Part shown: positions 9,375 to 16,161 of the stretch, in pieces
How positions within the stretch are numbered: the first letter of the stretch is position 1
How the letters are laid out: the number at the start of each line of letters is the position of its first letter
Origin: Candidatus Kosakonia sp. 282A-S69
GTDB taxonomy: Bacteria; Pseudomonadota; Gammaproteobacteria; Enterobacterales; Enterobacteriaceae
Assembly: GCF_029433855.1 (NCBI RefSeq)
Contig: NZ_JAROAU010000003.1
Location: 1-64,000, forward strand
Direction of reading: 5' to 3'
DNA length: 64,000 bases
Translations under genes and position numbers: made by a program
Notes under the pieces: model-generated
Told to the model about the DNA's origin: nothing
Seen by the model: the letters and a program-made list of their open reading frames with translations, nothing else
Database searches by the model: none

Positions 9375-10078
9375 ACCTACCCACAAGGAAATATTATCCA
9401 ATAGCTGAAGCAGCAAAAAGGATGCAATGCCAAGAAAGTGATGTATTACATCTTATTTCTATCGGTGAATTAGATGTATATGTATATATGAATAGCTTTA
9501 GATTAGATGATGGTAAGTTAATGCATCTAAATATGACGGATGAATTAGAGGGGTGTATTGATTCCTTTAATTCTATAGCTGGTGAGCAATGGTCTGTTTA
9601 TGACATTATGAAAATAGATGACCATCAGCCATTTAGACCATCTGGCTATTATTCTGGAATGATTGATGGGTTGTTTTATCTTGATGGTTATAATGTTTCT
9701 CCTTTAGAGTTTGGTGAGCGAAGTATATCTGTGCAGCAGGTTTCTTCGGAAAAGGATGCTGGGGTGGGAGGCTATCCTTTAGATATTAATTTTCTTAATA
9801 AACCTGTTGTAATTGAAAAGAGTCGACTATGTGTTTTGGAAAAAGATATAGCGCTCTTTAATAAATCCGGCACAGGCGAATCAAATAAAACAATAGCTAA
9901 AAAGGCTGAAATTATTCCTCAGCTTATAAAAATGATTCCTGAATTGAAGGGCATCGATGTTGATACGGTGCCAGTTGCAAAGATAATCTCTTTAGTCGAA
10001 TCAGTCGCCGCCGCTCAAGGTATTGAAATGCCCAAAACAGATAAACAGACATGGGCGAGATACTTAGGAAGAAAGTGA
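9371..10078 (+). CDS. Unknown protein with N-terminal HTH, coupled to integrase
   Basis: I do not recognise this 235-residue protein. Residues 8-40 (YPIAEAAKRMQCQESDVLHLISIGELDVYV) look like the winged helix of excisionase/MerR-type DNA-binding domains. The C-terminal third (KTIAKKAEIIPQLIKMIPELKGIDVD... TWARYLGRK) is a separate basic helical region. The start overlaps the int stop by four bases. The gene is clearly more AT-rich than int and the head genes, a sign of separate origin. A role as recombination directionality factor or regulator of integration is possible but only inferred from context. Confidence 0.75.
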   Translation: MNLPTRKYYPIAEAAKRMQCQESDVLHLISIGELDVYVYMNSFRLDDGKLMHLNMTDELEGCIDSFNSIAGEQWSVYDIMKIDDHQPFRPSGYYSGMIDGLFYLDGYNVSPLEFGERSISVQQVSSEKDAGVGGYPLDINFLNKPVVIEKSRLCVLEKDIALFNKSGTGESNKTIAKKAEIIPQLIKMIPELKGIDVDTVPVAKIISLVESVAAAQGIEMPKTDKQTWARYLGRK

Positions 10079-10133
10079 TATCACCCTTGAGTTAGTTGAT
10101 ATCGCCAACTCCTTTTAACAAACCATCTTTAAT

Positions 10134-10165
10134 GCCCTCGAACTGTAACGAACGAGGGCGTTTTT
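10134..10165 (+). terminator. Hairpin-T terminator overlapping the alpA ribosome-binding site
   Basis: GCCCTCG (10134-10140) pairs with CGAGGGC (10153-10159) and is followed by GTTTTT. The GAGGG of the 3' arm is also the only ribosome-binding site for alpA (ATG 10168). The same hairpin can therefore stop transcripts coming from int and hide the alpA start site. Confidence 0.65.
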
Positions 10166-10167
10166 AT

Positions 10168-10374
10168 ATGAATCACTTTAAGCATCCATCCTTACCCGCG
10201 GAGCGTGTTATCCGTGAAGCTGAGTGCCGTCAGTTAACCGGAATCTGTCGCACAACCCGATACATGATGGAAAAATCAGGACAGTTTCCCGCTCGTCGTA
10301 AATTAGGTGGTCGCGCTGTTGGCTGGCTTCTTTCTGAGGTTACTGCTTGGCAGCACAGCCGCAAAGTGGTGTAA
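10168..10374 (+). CDS. alpA: AlpA-family transcriptional regulator
   Basis: Small DNA-binding regulator of 68 residues. The AlpA/MerR-like HTH is visible: REAECRQLTGICRTTRYMMEKSGQFPARRKLGGRAVGWLLSEVTAWQ. In P4 the homologue Vis controls excision and transcription; in Gram-negative PICIs AlpA is a known activator of the island. The start at 10168 fits the family length; in-frame TTG (10096) and ATG (10132) codons upstream lie before or in the hairpin. It is followed after 10 bases by a frame with a strong ribosome-binding site. Confidence 0.9.
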   Translation: MNHFKHPSLPAERVIREAECRQLTGICRTTRYMMEKSGQFPARRKLGGRAVGWLLSEVTAWQHSRKVV

Positions 10375-10384
10375 GGGGTAGGCT

Positions 10385-11626
10385 ATGTCAGATAAAACAA
10401 AGGCGGCCCCGCATGACCGCCAATTCATTACAACGAAACAGGATCAGCACACCAGGCGTTGCGCTGGTGGTCAAAGCCTAACCGTTCCTGCAAATACAGG
10501 AGCTTTTAACTTCCCCCAATGGGGTGAGTTGTTGGGCATTGAAATTTCAGCCGATTCTAACGTCCTCCATTGCAGTGAGTTGACCGCCGAAATTTTAGAG
10601 ATTATTAACTTACACCGCTGGTGGAAGTTACCGAGTAACCGAGTTGCGAATATGCAACTCGCTACTTGCATCCAGCAGGAGTATGCGCTGATGCCATACA
10701 CCTTTAATATCATCTCCACAATATTGGATGAGGTGAATATTATCCGAGGACTGAATTCTGCCAATTATCACCTCGATACTCAGCATCAATTCCTTTTAAA
10801 GTCCCTCGAGCCATTCTTTTATTCGCTTGAGACGGGGAAGCAACACCTCTGGTCTCGAGTAGTCTTTATAACCAAACTCGCCATGCTCAATATAATTATC
10901 ATCTTCAGCAGAGGCGAGTATTCTATAACTTATTGGATCTGTTTCGTATGCGTTATCGGTTTCGACAATGAAGGGGGAAAGTTCAGTCTTCATTTTATCT
11001 ATAGCTTGCTCTCTGCTAAGACGATTTCTGGTCATTATTCAGTATCCCCTTTAACTAATTGCTTGCTCTGTGTACGGAGGCGGCGCTTGATCTCGCCTTC
11101 TAAGGCTGCCACGACAAACTGCCCCGTACTTTCGCCAGGTTCTTTCAATTGCTCAATTGCGCCTGCAATGTCATGTGGAACTCGTGCGGCGATAGTTTGC
11201 GATTTACGATTAATTGCTTTTGTTGCCATGTTGTTTCGCTCCCCAAAAGGTGTTGGACAGTATGGCCTAAATAAAAAAAGTGTTCAACACTTGACGTGTT
11301 CAACACCTTTGCTTAAATTGGTGTTCAACACCTTGTGTTGCCTTAACACAGATACAGCGAAGCCCGGAAGTGTTACCAGCACTAACCGGGCCTCTTACCA
11401 CAAACCGTTATTCGAGGTAACAGTTATGGCTGACAATCAGTCTACCCAAACTCGCCCAAAATTTACATGGCGTTTTCTCGCCCTCAACCGCCACGACAAA
11501 AAATCCAGGCCCTGCCGCCTGTCTGTTGAGGCTGCAACCGAACTTGAAGCCCGCAGCATTCTTGCCCCGCACTTTATCCTATCACTGGCAGCACGCTTGC
11601 CAGCGTCGGAGGTGCGCCATGGCTAA
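10385..11626 (+). CDS. Doubtful open frame after alpA, running through a divergent region
   Basis: A frame with a good ribosome-binding site (AGGGGTAGG) starts at 10385, 10 bases after alpA. The first 137 or so codons (to about 10795) are plausible as protein: residues such as GAFNFPQWGELLGIEISADSN and an Ile/Leu-rich helix. But the frame has no stop there. It runs on antisense to the two leftward genes (10796-11229), through the divergent promoter region, and merges in phase with the Icd-like gene. Either a frameshift near 10795 removed a normal stop, since a +1 shift gives TAA, or the protein really overlaps. Only the first third should be taken as a candidate gene. Confidence 0.3.
   Translation: MSDKTKAAPHDRQFITTKQDQHTRRCAGGQSLTVPANTGAFNFPQWGELLGIEISADSNVLHCSELTAEILEIINLHRWWKLPSNRVANMQLATCIQQEYALMPYTFNIISTILDEVNIIRGLNSANYHLDTQHQFLLKSLEPFFYSLETGKQHLWSRVVFITKLAMLNIIIIFSRGEYSITYWICFVCVIGFDNEGGKFSLHFIYSLLSAKTISGHYSVSPLTNCLLCVRRRRLISPSKAATTNCPVLSPGSFNCSIAPAMSCGTRAAIVCDLRLIAFVAMLFRSPKGVGQYGLNKKSVQHLTCSTPLLKLVFNTLCCLNTDTAKPGSVTSTNRASYHKPLFEVTVMADNQSTQTRPKFTWRFLALNRHDKKSRPCRLSVEAATELEARSILAPHFILSLAARLPASEVRHG
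10796..11035 (-). CDS. Unknown 79-residue partner of the YlcI/YnfO-like protein
   Basis: I do not recognise this acidic 79-residue protein (MTRNRLSREQAIDKMKTELS, then a tyrosine-rich middle and a basic C-terminal helix RLKRIKEWLEGL). Its start overlaps the stop of the preceding gene (TAATG), so the two are translationally coupled. A small RHH-like protein followed by a small partner under one autoregulated promoter resembles a toxin-antitoxin or repressor-modulator pair; this is inference from arrangement. Confidence 0.7.
   Translation of the reverse strand: MTRNRLSREQAIDKMKTELSPFIVETDNAYETDPISYRILASAEDDNYIEHGEFGYKDYSRPEVLLPRLKRIKEWLEGL
11035..11229 (-). CDS. YlcI/YnfO-family RHH-like DNA-binding protein
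   Basis: A 64-residue protein with the YlcI/YnfO (DUF3950) pattern NRKSQTIAARVPHDIAGAIEQL...STGQFVVAALEGEIKRR, which reads as a short beta strand plus two helices as in Arc/MetJ-type ribbon-helix-helix repressors. It starts at 11229 after GGGGAG. Its promoter (TTGAAC-17-CATACT, minus strand) overlaps a GTGTTCAACAC palindrome, so it is likely to repress itself and the divergent operon that begins with the Icd-like gene. Family function is not established. Confidence 0.8.
   Translation of the reverse strand: MATKAINRKSQTIAARVPHDIAGAIEQLKEPGESTGQFVVAALEGEIKRRLRTQSKQLVKGDTE
11249..11331. promoter_or_regulatory. Divergent operator-promoter region with GTGTTCAACAC palindromes
   Basis: Three exact copies of the palindrome GTGTTCAACAC lie at 11280-11290, 11296-11306 and 11321-11331, with a degenerate copy GGTGTTGGACA at 11249-11259. 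The minus promoter has -35 TTGAAC at 11282-11287 and -10 CATACT at 11259-11264 (17-bp spacer); its -35 lies in copy 1. The plus promoter has -35 TTGACG at 11291-11296 and -10 TAAATT at 11314-11319 (17-bp spacer); copy 2 fills its spacer and copy 3 sits at the start point. A repressor bound here would close both promoters. Confidence 0.75.
11355..11395 (+). ncRNA. C4-like antisense RNA leader of the Icd-like gene
   Basis: GCCCGG (11362-11367) pairs with CCGGGC (11386-11391). The loop contains TGTTACC (11371-11377), which is the exact complement of GGTAACA (11416-11422), the stretch that includes the ribosome-binding site of the Icd-like gene. This is the layout of the C4 antisense RNA of phages P1/P7 and related elements, where a leader RNA blocks translation of icd. 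Exact RNA ends cannot be read from sequence. Confidence 0.55.
11426..11626 (+). CDS. Icd-like (host cell division inhibitor family) protein
   Basis: A 66-residue protein with the family pattern PKFTWRFLALNRHDKK...VEAATELEARSILAPHFILSLAARLP found in P4- and P1-like elements, named after P1 Icd, which blocks septation. It starts at 11426 with GAGG eight bases upstream; this site is complementary to the C4-like leader loop. In PICIs such genes start the rightward replication operon. Whether it inhibits division here is unknown. It overlaps the next start by eight bases. Confidence 0.8.
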   Translation: MADNQSTQTRPKFTWRFLALNRHDKKSRPCRLSVEAATELEARSILAPHFILSLAARLPASEVRHG

Positions 11627-11831
11627 GCAGACCATAGAGAGCAATGTTCATTTCACTGATTTATTGGCGCGGTCCAGCCAGGTAGAAGCGCTGATGGTTG
11701 CGCTTGAGATTGCCTGTAATGAAATGGAGTCGGGTGATATCGAAACAGCAATTGGAGGGATTCGCTCAATCGCCGCTGATATTTTCACGGCCATTCATGC
11801 CTTGAAAGACGTGGAGGTGCGCAGTGCGTGA
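11619..11831 (+). CDS. Small unknown protein of the replication operon
   Basis: Unrecognised 70-residue protein, mostly helical by composition (SSQVEALMVALEIACNEMESGDIETAIGGIRSIAADIFTAIHALK). The start at 11619 has GGAGGTGCG upstream and overlaps the end of the Icd-like gene; its own end overlaps the next gene by eight bases. This tight packing points to one operon read from about 11326 into the helicase gene. Confidence 0.75.
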   Translation: MAKQTIESNVHFTDLLARSSQVEALMVALEIACNEMESGDIETAIGGIRSIAADIFTAIHALKDVEVRSA

Positions 11832-12135
11832 TATTTACCACCAGCTGGTTAAGCAGGCTCCTGATTTTAGAGGCCACAGTGATGAAGATTTATCGGAGTC
11901 CAGTGACGTTTATGGCGCAGGAGTCTTTGCCATAACCAGCGTTTTAACCCTGATCGGCAATCTGACTCTCGATGCTGTGCAATCAGAGGACTATTCAGAC
12001 GAAGACGCCCGGAGAGATTTAGTGCTGGTCGGTGATGCGCTGCGCCATCTTCCACGATTAGCCCAGGCGCTGGAGCAAAACAGCACGACGGCGAGTTATG
12101 TGCTCAGTAAGCGTCGCGGGGAGGCTCAGTCATGA
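11824..12135 (+). CDS. Small unknown protein, GTG start
   Basis: Unrecognised 103-residue helical, acidic protein beginning with GTG at 11824 after GGAGGTG. The middle holds VYGAGVFAITSVLTLIGNLTLDAVQ, which is amphipathic to weakly hydrophobic, and an acidic stretch SEDYSDEDARRDL. It overlaps its neighbours at both ends (ATGA at 12132). Small proteins of this kind in satellites often interfere with helper-phage repressors or host functions, but nothing in the sequence shows which. Confidence 0.7.
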   Translation: MRDIYHQLVKQAPDFRGHSDEDLSESSDVYGAGVFAITSVLTLIGNLTLDAVQSEDYSDEDARRDLVLVGDALRHLPRLAQALEQNSTTASYVLSKRRGEAQS

Positions 12136-12500
12136 TCAGTAACGTCAAATTTAACGAGCTTGAAAAGCGCGTTGATCTGCTGGTGAACCGGGTGCTGGAA
12201 CTTGAGCAGCATGTTCGCTCATTAACTGACAGCCAGGGCGGTGAGATCCCGCCGGGAATGACGCCTGTTGTTACGCTGGCGGCCGAGTTTGGAATATCGA
12301 CCAAAAAAGCCGAGGAGCTGGCTAAAAACACTGGCGTGATGCTGGTCAAAATGAAAGCTGGTGGCTTCATTGCCCCTGATGAGAAATTCAGGGAGGCGGC
12401 GCGGCTGGTGCTTCGCAGTGCCAAACGTAAATACGGCTCAGCCTACTGGTTCCATCCTTTGCTTGGTAAGTTCCAGATGAGCGGAGGTATACCGCAATGA
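12132..12500 (+). CDS. Unknown coiled-coil/HTH protein before the helicase
   Basis: Unrecognised 122-residue protein. Residues 5-33 (NVKFNELEKRVDLLVNRVLELEQHVRSL) form a heptad coiled coil, probably for dimerisation. Residues 45-75 (TPVVTLAAEFGISTKKAEELAKNTGVMLVKM) look like a helix-turn-helix. The tail is basic. It overlaps the start of the helicase gene by four bases, so it may help replication initiation or bind the iterons downstream; this is inferred from location only. Confidence 0.7.
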   Translation: MISNVKFNELEKRVDLLVNRVLELEQHVRSLTDSQGGEIPPGMTPVVTLAAEFGISTKKAEELAKNTGVMLVKMKAGGFIAPDEKFREAARLVLRSAKRKYGSAYWFHPLLGKFQMSGGIPQ

Positions 12501-13864
12501 CTATTCAACTCGCAGCAATAGAAACAGTATCTGATGCCCTGTTTACCTGCTCCTATCTGTGGGCGCATGGACGAAACTATAGCCGCACGGATGCGGATAA
12601 AGCCATCCACCAGCATAAAGATCCGACAACCCGCTATGGCAAGCTGGCGGTGCGGTTAAAAGAGATAGTTGAAATGCCGTATGAGGAGCTGTGCGATGCC
12701 GGTTTTCTCGATACTAATCGAAAGCAGATGATTAATGCTCGCCGTTCTGTACTCGTAGATGAGATCGGCGAGGACGAGATGAATGCCTGGCTGGCAGACA
12801 TGCAGCGTATACAGCGTGCTTTTCCTGAGGCCACTACTGGTGAGCGACGGACTAAACTGCCTCTTACACGTGGTTCTGAGGGCTACAACGTCCGGCAGGA
12901 CTATGTGATCAAGCATATGCTCCCGGCGCAGTCTCTGTGCAGCATCTACGGCCCCAGCGGTTCATATAAGAGTTTCCTCGCGGTGTCCTGGGCTTGTCAC
13001 ATCGCTGCCGGTGCCGCCTGGTCAGGCAGGAAGGTAGAACAGGGGGCCGTGCTTTATGTGGTTGGTGAAGGTGGTGTGGGTGTCCCGCGGCGGATCAGGG
13101 CCTGGGAACAGGCGCACGGCCTGCAGGTGGATAACCTCTGGCTGGTGAATCGCCCGGTGTTCCCGGTACGTGAATCTGAGGTATCAGAGGTGGTTCTTGC
13201 CGCCAGGCAGATTACAGCGGACTGTGGTATGCCTGTTCGCCTGGTGGTGATCGACACGCTTGCCCGCTGTTTCGGTGGCAATGATGAAAACGATGCCCGC
13301 GATATGGGGGCGTTTATAGAGGGCTGCGACGTTATCAAACAGAGAACCGGAGCTACCGTACTGGTGGTTCATCACTCGGGCAAGGATGAGGCCAAAGGCG
13401 CGCGCGGTTCCAGTTCTTTCCGGGCAGCACTGGATGCTGAATTTAACGTGAAACGGGAGGGGGAAGGGCAGGCGCTGATCCTGTCATGTACCAAGATGAA
13501 GGATGCAGAAGAGCCGGAACGCCGTGCATATGATCTGCGCGCTGCTGAGTTGTACACCGATGAAGATGGAGAGATGGTTTGCTCGCTGGTGGTTCGCGAT
13601 ATCCCCCGCGAGGCTAAAGAGGTTGATCCTGATCTGGCTGGTGTTTCCCGGCTCACCGATAACCACCAGGCTCTGTGGCAGGCTGTCCGAAGCCGTACTG
13701 CAAGGGGAGAGCCATGCACTATTGCGGTGGTTAAAGACGATCTGAGGGCAACGCTTGGCGCGGAGAAGGTGAGAAAGTCTTTTCCCCGCTGGCTAGATAA
13801 GCTGGAAAGCGAAGGGATTATCCGCATCGATGGCAATGAACTTTGCCCGGTAACACTGGAATAA
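12497..13864 (+). CDS. RepA-like AAA helicase/replication initiator
   Basis: A 455-residue RecA-fold ATPase (AAA_25, RSF1010 RepA-like). Walker A is GPSGSYKS (152-159), Walker B RLVVIDT with D253, then VLVVHHSGKDEAKGARGSSSFRAALD, the H-motif and loop typical of RepA/DnaB-type hexameric helicases. The N terminus is a helical extension and the C terminus looks like a winged helix (KVRKSFPRWLDKLESEGIIRIDGNELCPV). It is the last gene of the operon and is followed at once by ten GTGCGGC iterons, so it most likely drives autonomous replication after induction. I see no primase domain. Confidence 0.9.
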   Translation: MTIQLAAIETVSDALFTCSYLWAHGRNYSRTDADKAIHQHKDPTTRYGKLAVRLKEIVEMPYEELCDAGFLDTNRKQMINARRSVLVDEIGEDEMNAWLADMQRIQRAFPEATTGERRTKLPLTRGSEGYNVRQDYVIKHMLPAQSLCSIYGPSGSYKSFLAVSWACHIAAGAAWSGRKVEQGAVLYVVGEGGVGVPRRIRAWEQAHGLQVDNLWLVNRPVFPVRESEVSEVVLAARQITADCGMPVRLVVIDTLARCFGGNDENDARDMGAFIEGCDVIKQRTGATVLVVHHSGKDEAKGARGSSSFRAALDAEFNVKREGEGQALILSCTKMKDAEEPERRAYDLRAAELYTDEDGEMVCSLVVRDIPREAKEVDPDLAGVSRLTDNHQALWQAVRSRTARGEPCTIAVVKDDLRATLGAEKVRKSFPRWLDKLESEGIIRIDGNELCPVTLE

Positions 13865-14055
13865 GTGCGGCGTTAAATGCGGCAGGTGCGGCGCGAAGGG
13901 GGGGGGTTTAGCCGAATGCCGCACTTAGTCCATGTATATGCAGGCTAAGTGCGGCATTGCGCTCTAACCCTTATGGTTGCTGGATTTGCGGCATTTTTTA
14001 CAAAAATAAGTGCGGCATAAAGTGCGGCGTATATAAATGCGGCGTTAAGTGCGGC
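13862..14055. repeat. Iteron array, probable replication origin of the element
   Basis: Ten copies of (G/A/T)TGCGGC in 194 bp. Direct copies start at 13865, 13877, 13886, 13949, 13986, 14010, 14022, 14037 and 14049, and one inverted copy is at 13918-13924. Most are embedded in TAAGTGCGGC. A nine-G run (13898-13906) and AT-rich stretches lie between them. Position directly after the helicase gene fits an iteron-type origin. Confidence 0.8.
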
Positions 14056-14080
14056 AAATGAGACAACAAAAAGGTAATTT

Positions 14081-14326
14081 ATGCCAATGAGTATTCAGGA
14101 AATAAAAGAGCATCATGACCAGTTTGGGATTAGTAATCTTATCACCATGAACATAGAGGACTATCGCCGCGCTCTGTACGATGGGGCGTACTTCTGGATT
14201 GACCACCATGACTTTTTACGCAGTACGCTTTCTGGCGAAATTTTTGCGACTAACCGCCACCAGCTTGATGTTCTGATAGAGCAACTTAGTTCTCTACGAG
14301 AAAAGATGATGTGTGTGGTTGATTAA
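14081..14326 (+). CDS. Small unknown protein after the origin
   Basis: Unrecognised 81-residue protein starting at 14081 (AAAAAGG upstream); ATG at 14087 is an alternative. The sequence IQEIKEHHDQFGISNLITMNIEDYRRALYDGAYFWIDHHDFLRST looks well folded and coding. It stands alone between the iteron array and the AT-rich cargo pair. No domain is recognised. Confidence 0.65.
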   Translation: MPMSIQEIKEHHDQFGISNLITMNIEDYRRALYDGAYFWIDHHDFLRSTLSGEIFATNRHQLDVLIEQLSSLREKMMCVVD

Positions 14327-14452
14327 TAGCCCTTTTCTTGAAGGTGGCATGGTCTCTTGAATTCGAGCCATCCAAATTTTACTGGAAGAAAAAAAGAAAA
14401 ATGCTACGTTATGCTAATGAGCTGGGGACTATAAGCTTCGAAGGAACTGACT

Positions 14453-15583
14453 ATGAAGAGAACATCATTGTTTCTCAAGCCTAGAATGGTGGGTAAAAGA
14501 TTTGAAGAGCACTCAATTCCGTTTGAGTTGCTCAAAGATTTATCTGTTCTAGAAGAAATGATTATCGAAATCGCTAAATGGCTTTATTTACAAGATCATT
14601 CTGCAAGGAAAAGAACACCAAGAGGATTCACCGATGGTATATCTCTTCAGCTCTCGAACGTGGAAGAGGGGAGTGCCGTTCCTAATATAAACCTTTCCGT
14701 TTCAAGCAATGATATGTTTCCGCAAAACCTTTCTTATTTTGAAAAGGCAAGAGAAACTTTTATAAATGTCATTGATGCTGCGGCTAATTCGGAAGACTTC
14801 CATCAGCATCTTCCCGGTAATTTATTGGGTATGTTTGATAGGTTTGGTCGAAGCTTGCTCGAGGATGAATTAATAGAATTTCGGCCGGAATCTCAAAGTA
14901 GAAAAGCAAAATTCGATCTTTCAGTTAGAAGGAAATTGATTTTAGCTTCACAGGTTCAGGCTTTAACCGATAGTGTTACTTTGACAGGAACTATTCCAGA
15001 AGTAGATCAAGAGAAGATGAGTTTTACTATTGCATTGGTGAGTGGAAATAGAATAAGCGCACCAATGTCATTTCAGCACAAGCCTATTATAATGGATGTT
15101 TTTGAACGCTATGGTGACAATGCCAAAGTTACTATAGAGGGAGTGGGGCGTTATACCCGACTAGGGCGTTTGGAAGTAATTGAGAGCATTGAGCATATTA
15201 TTTCTCTTGAGCAGAACGATGTTTTTGCCAGGATTGAGGAACTTTCCATTTTAGAAAATGGTTGGTTGGACGGAAAAGGATTAGCGCCTGAAAGAGAGTT
15301 TTTGAAATGGCTTTCTGACTGTTTTTCAACCGCTTATGACGAAAGTTTGCCGTGGCCTTACTTATTCCCAACACCTGAAGGTGGCGTTTTAGCTGAATGG
15401 GATCTCGCTAATAACGATGTCTCCTTAGAAATTGATCCTAAAAGTAAAATTGGCTTTTATCATGTTCTTAATATGATAAATAGTTCTGATCTTGCGTGTG
15501 AGATTTCACTTGATGAAGACGCTGGGTGGGCCGATTTAAACGGTAAATTATCAGAATTACGGGAGCAAAATAATGAAGAGTGA
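14453..15583 (+). CDS. Unknown cargo protein A of a two-gene module
   Basis: A 376-residue protein of unknown function, starting at 14453 after AAGGAACTG. No catalytic motif is obvious. The middle (residues 160-260) is rich in beta strands. The C-terminal part has a conserved-looking block LENGWLDGKGLAPEREFLKWL...LPWPYLFPTPEGGVLAEWDL...VSLEIDPKSK, a pattern that I believe recurs in uncharacterised bacterial proteins, but I can give no accession. The gene is visibly AT-rich compared with the head genes. Its end overlaps gene B by 11 bases. Its place between the replication and head modules is where satellites often carry accessory genes such as anti-phage systems. Confidence 0.8.
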   Translation: MKRTSLFLKPRMVGKRFEEHSIPFELLKDLSVLEEMIIEIAKWLYLQDHSARKRTPRGFTDGISLQLSNVEEGSAVPNINLSVSSNDMFPQNLSYFEKARETFINVIDAAANSEDFHQHLPGNLLGMFDRFGRSLLEDELIEFRPESQSRKAKFDLSVRRKLILASQVQALTDSVTLTGTIPEVDQEKMSFTIALVSGNRISAPMSFQHKPIIMDVFERYGDNAKVTIEGVGRYTRLGRLEVIESIEHIISLEQNDVFARIEELSILENGWLDGKGLAPEREFLKWLSDCFSTAYDESLPWPYLFPTPEGGVLAEWDLANNDVSLEIDPKSKIGFYHVLNMINSSDLACEISLDEDAGWADLNGKLSELREQNNEE

Positions 15584-15941
15584 TGATTTGATTTTTCGGC
15601 AGATTAATTCCAGCTTTGTGCAAAATGGCAGAGTCACTTCGCAAGCTTTTCGGCCCACTCCCAAAGACGAGAAAAAACTGTCTGCTTATGATGGTAGTAT
15701 GATTTCGGCTGAGAAAGCTTTTGAACACTACACTACTACACTCGAGCTTAATTCTGTTGGTGTCATGGGGTTAACGCAGGAAGAATGCTCGGGAAATGGG
15801 CTTCCTGTCGTTCCTGATCCTGAACCGTTCCCTGAGCATGTACTGTTAGATTTTACCCCTTATGAAAATGGGCCAATAACCAGAATGTCAAAGACATTAA
15901 AAGCAATTGCAGAAGCTCGAGGTTGGTTACATAAGGTTTAG
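15573..15941 (+). CDS. Unknown cargo protein B of a two-gene module
   Basis: A 122-residue protein of unknown function, coupled to gene A by an 11-base overlap. The block GRVTSQAFRPTPKDEKKLSAYDGSMISAEKAFEHYT, followed by SVGVMGLTQEEC and PFPEHVLLDF, is unusually rich in conserved-looking Pro, Tyr, Cys and His residues and reads like a compact single-domain protein. The large/small overlapping pair resembles defence or toxin-immunity modules, but no known family assignment can be made from the sequence alone. Confidence 0.75.
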   Translation: MKSDDLIFRQINSSFVQNGRVTSQAFRPTPKDEKKLSAYDGSMISAEKAFEHYTTTLELNSVGVMGLTQEECSGNGLPVVPDPEPFPEHVLLDFTPYENGPITRMSKTLKAIAEARGWLHKV

Positions 15942-16042
15942 GTGATTTGTAAATCTTTTGTTCGTTGCTTTTCGTTGTGGTTCAGCTTCCAAAAATAATA
16001 TTTACTCGTGTATTTTCATATATAGATTGATGAGTGGCACTC

Positions 16043-16133
16043 AGACGTGAGCCGCCACTGTCCACCTGGTTTTCCGTTCTGCGACGGTTTCCTTTCCAGG
16101 TGGACATCCCCTACAAGCGCTGGTTTCACGTCT
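16043..16133 (+). promoter_or_regulatory. Nested inverted-repeat leader of the capsid gene
   Basis: Three nested arms can be read: AGACGTGA (16043-16050) with TCACGTCT (16126-16133); GTCCACCTGG (16060-16069) with CCAGGTGGAC (16096-16105); and CCGT (16074-16077) with ACGG (16084-16087). All arms are perfect. The structure ends 28 bases before the capsid start codon. It lacks a T-run, so it is more likely a structured RNA leader or a protein-binding site than a terminator. The rest of 15942-16161 is AT-rich and probably holds the late promoter. Confidence 0.65.
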
Positions 16134-16161
16134 CAACGTTAATTGTTACGGAAACCACTCC

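Noticed and set aside
10471-10764. A 97-codon minus-strand frame after alpA
   Set aside because: No clear ribosome-binding site, and the plus-strand frame with AGGGGTAGG fits better in the same stretch; neither is certain.
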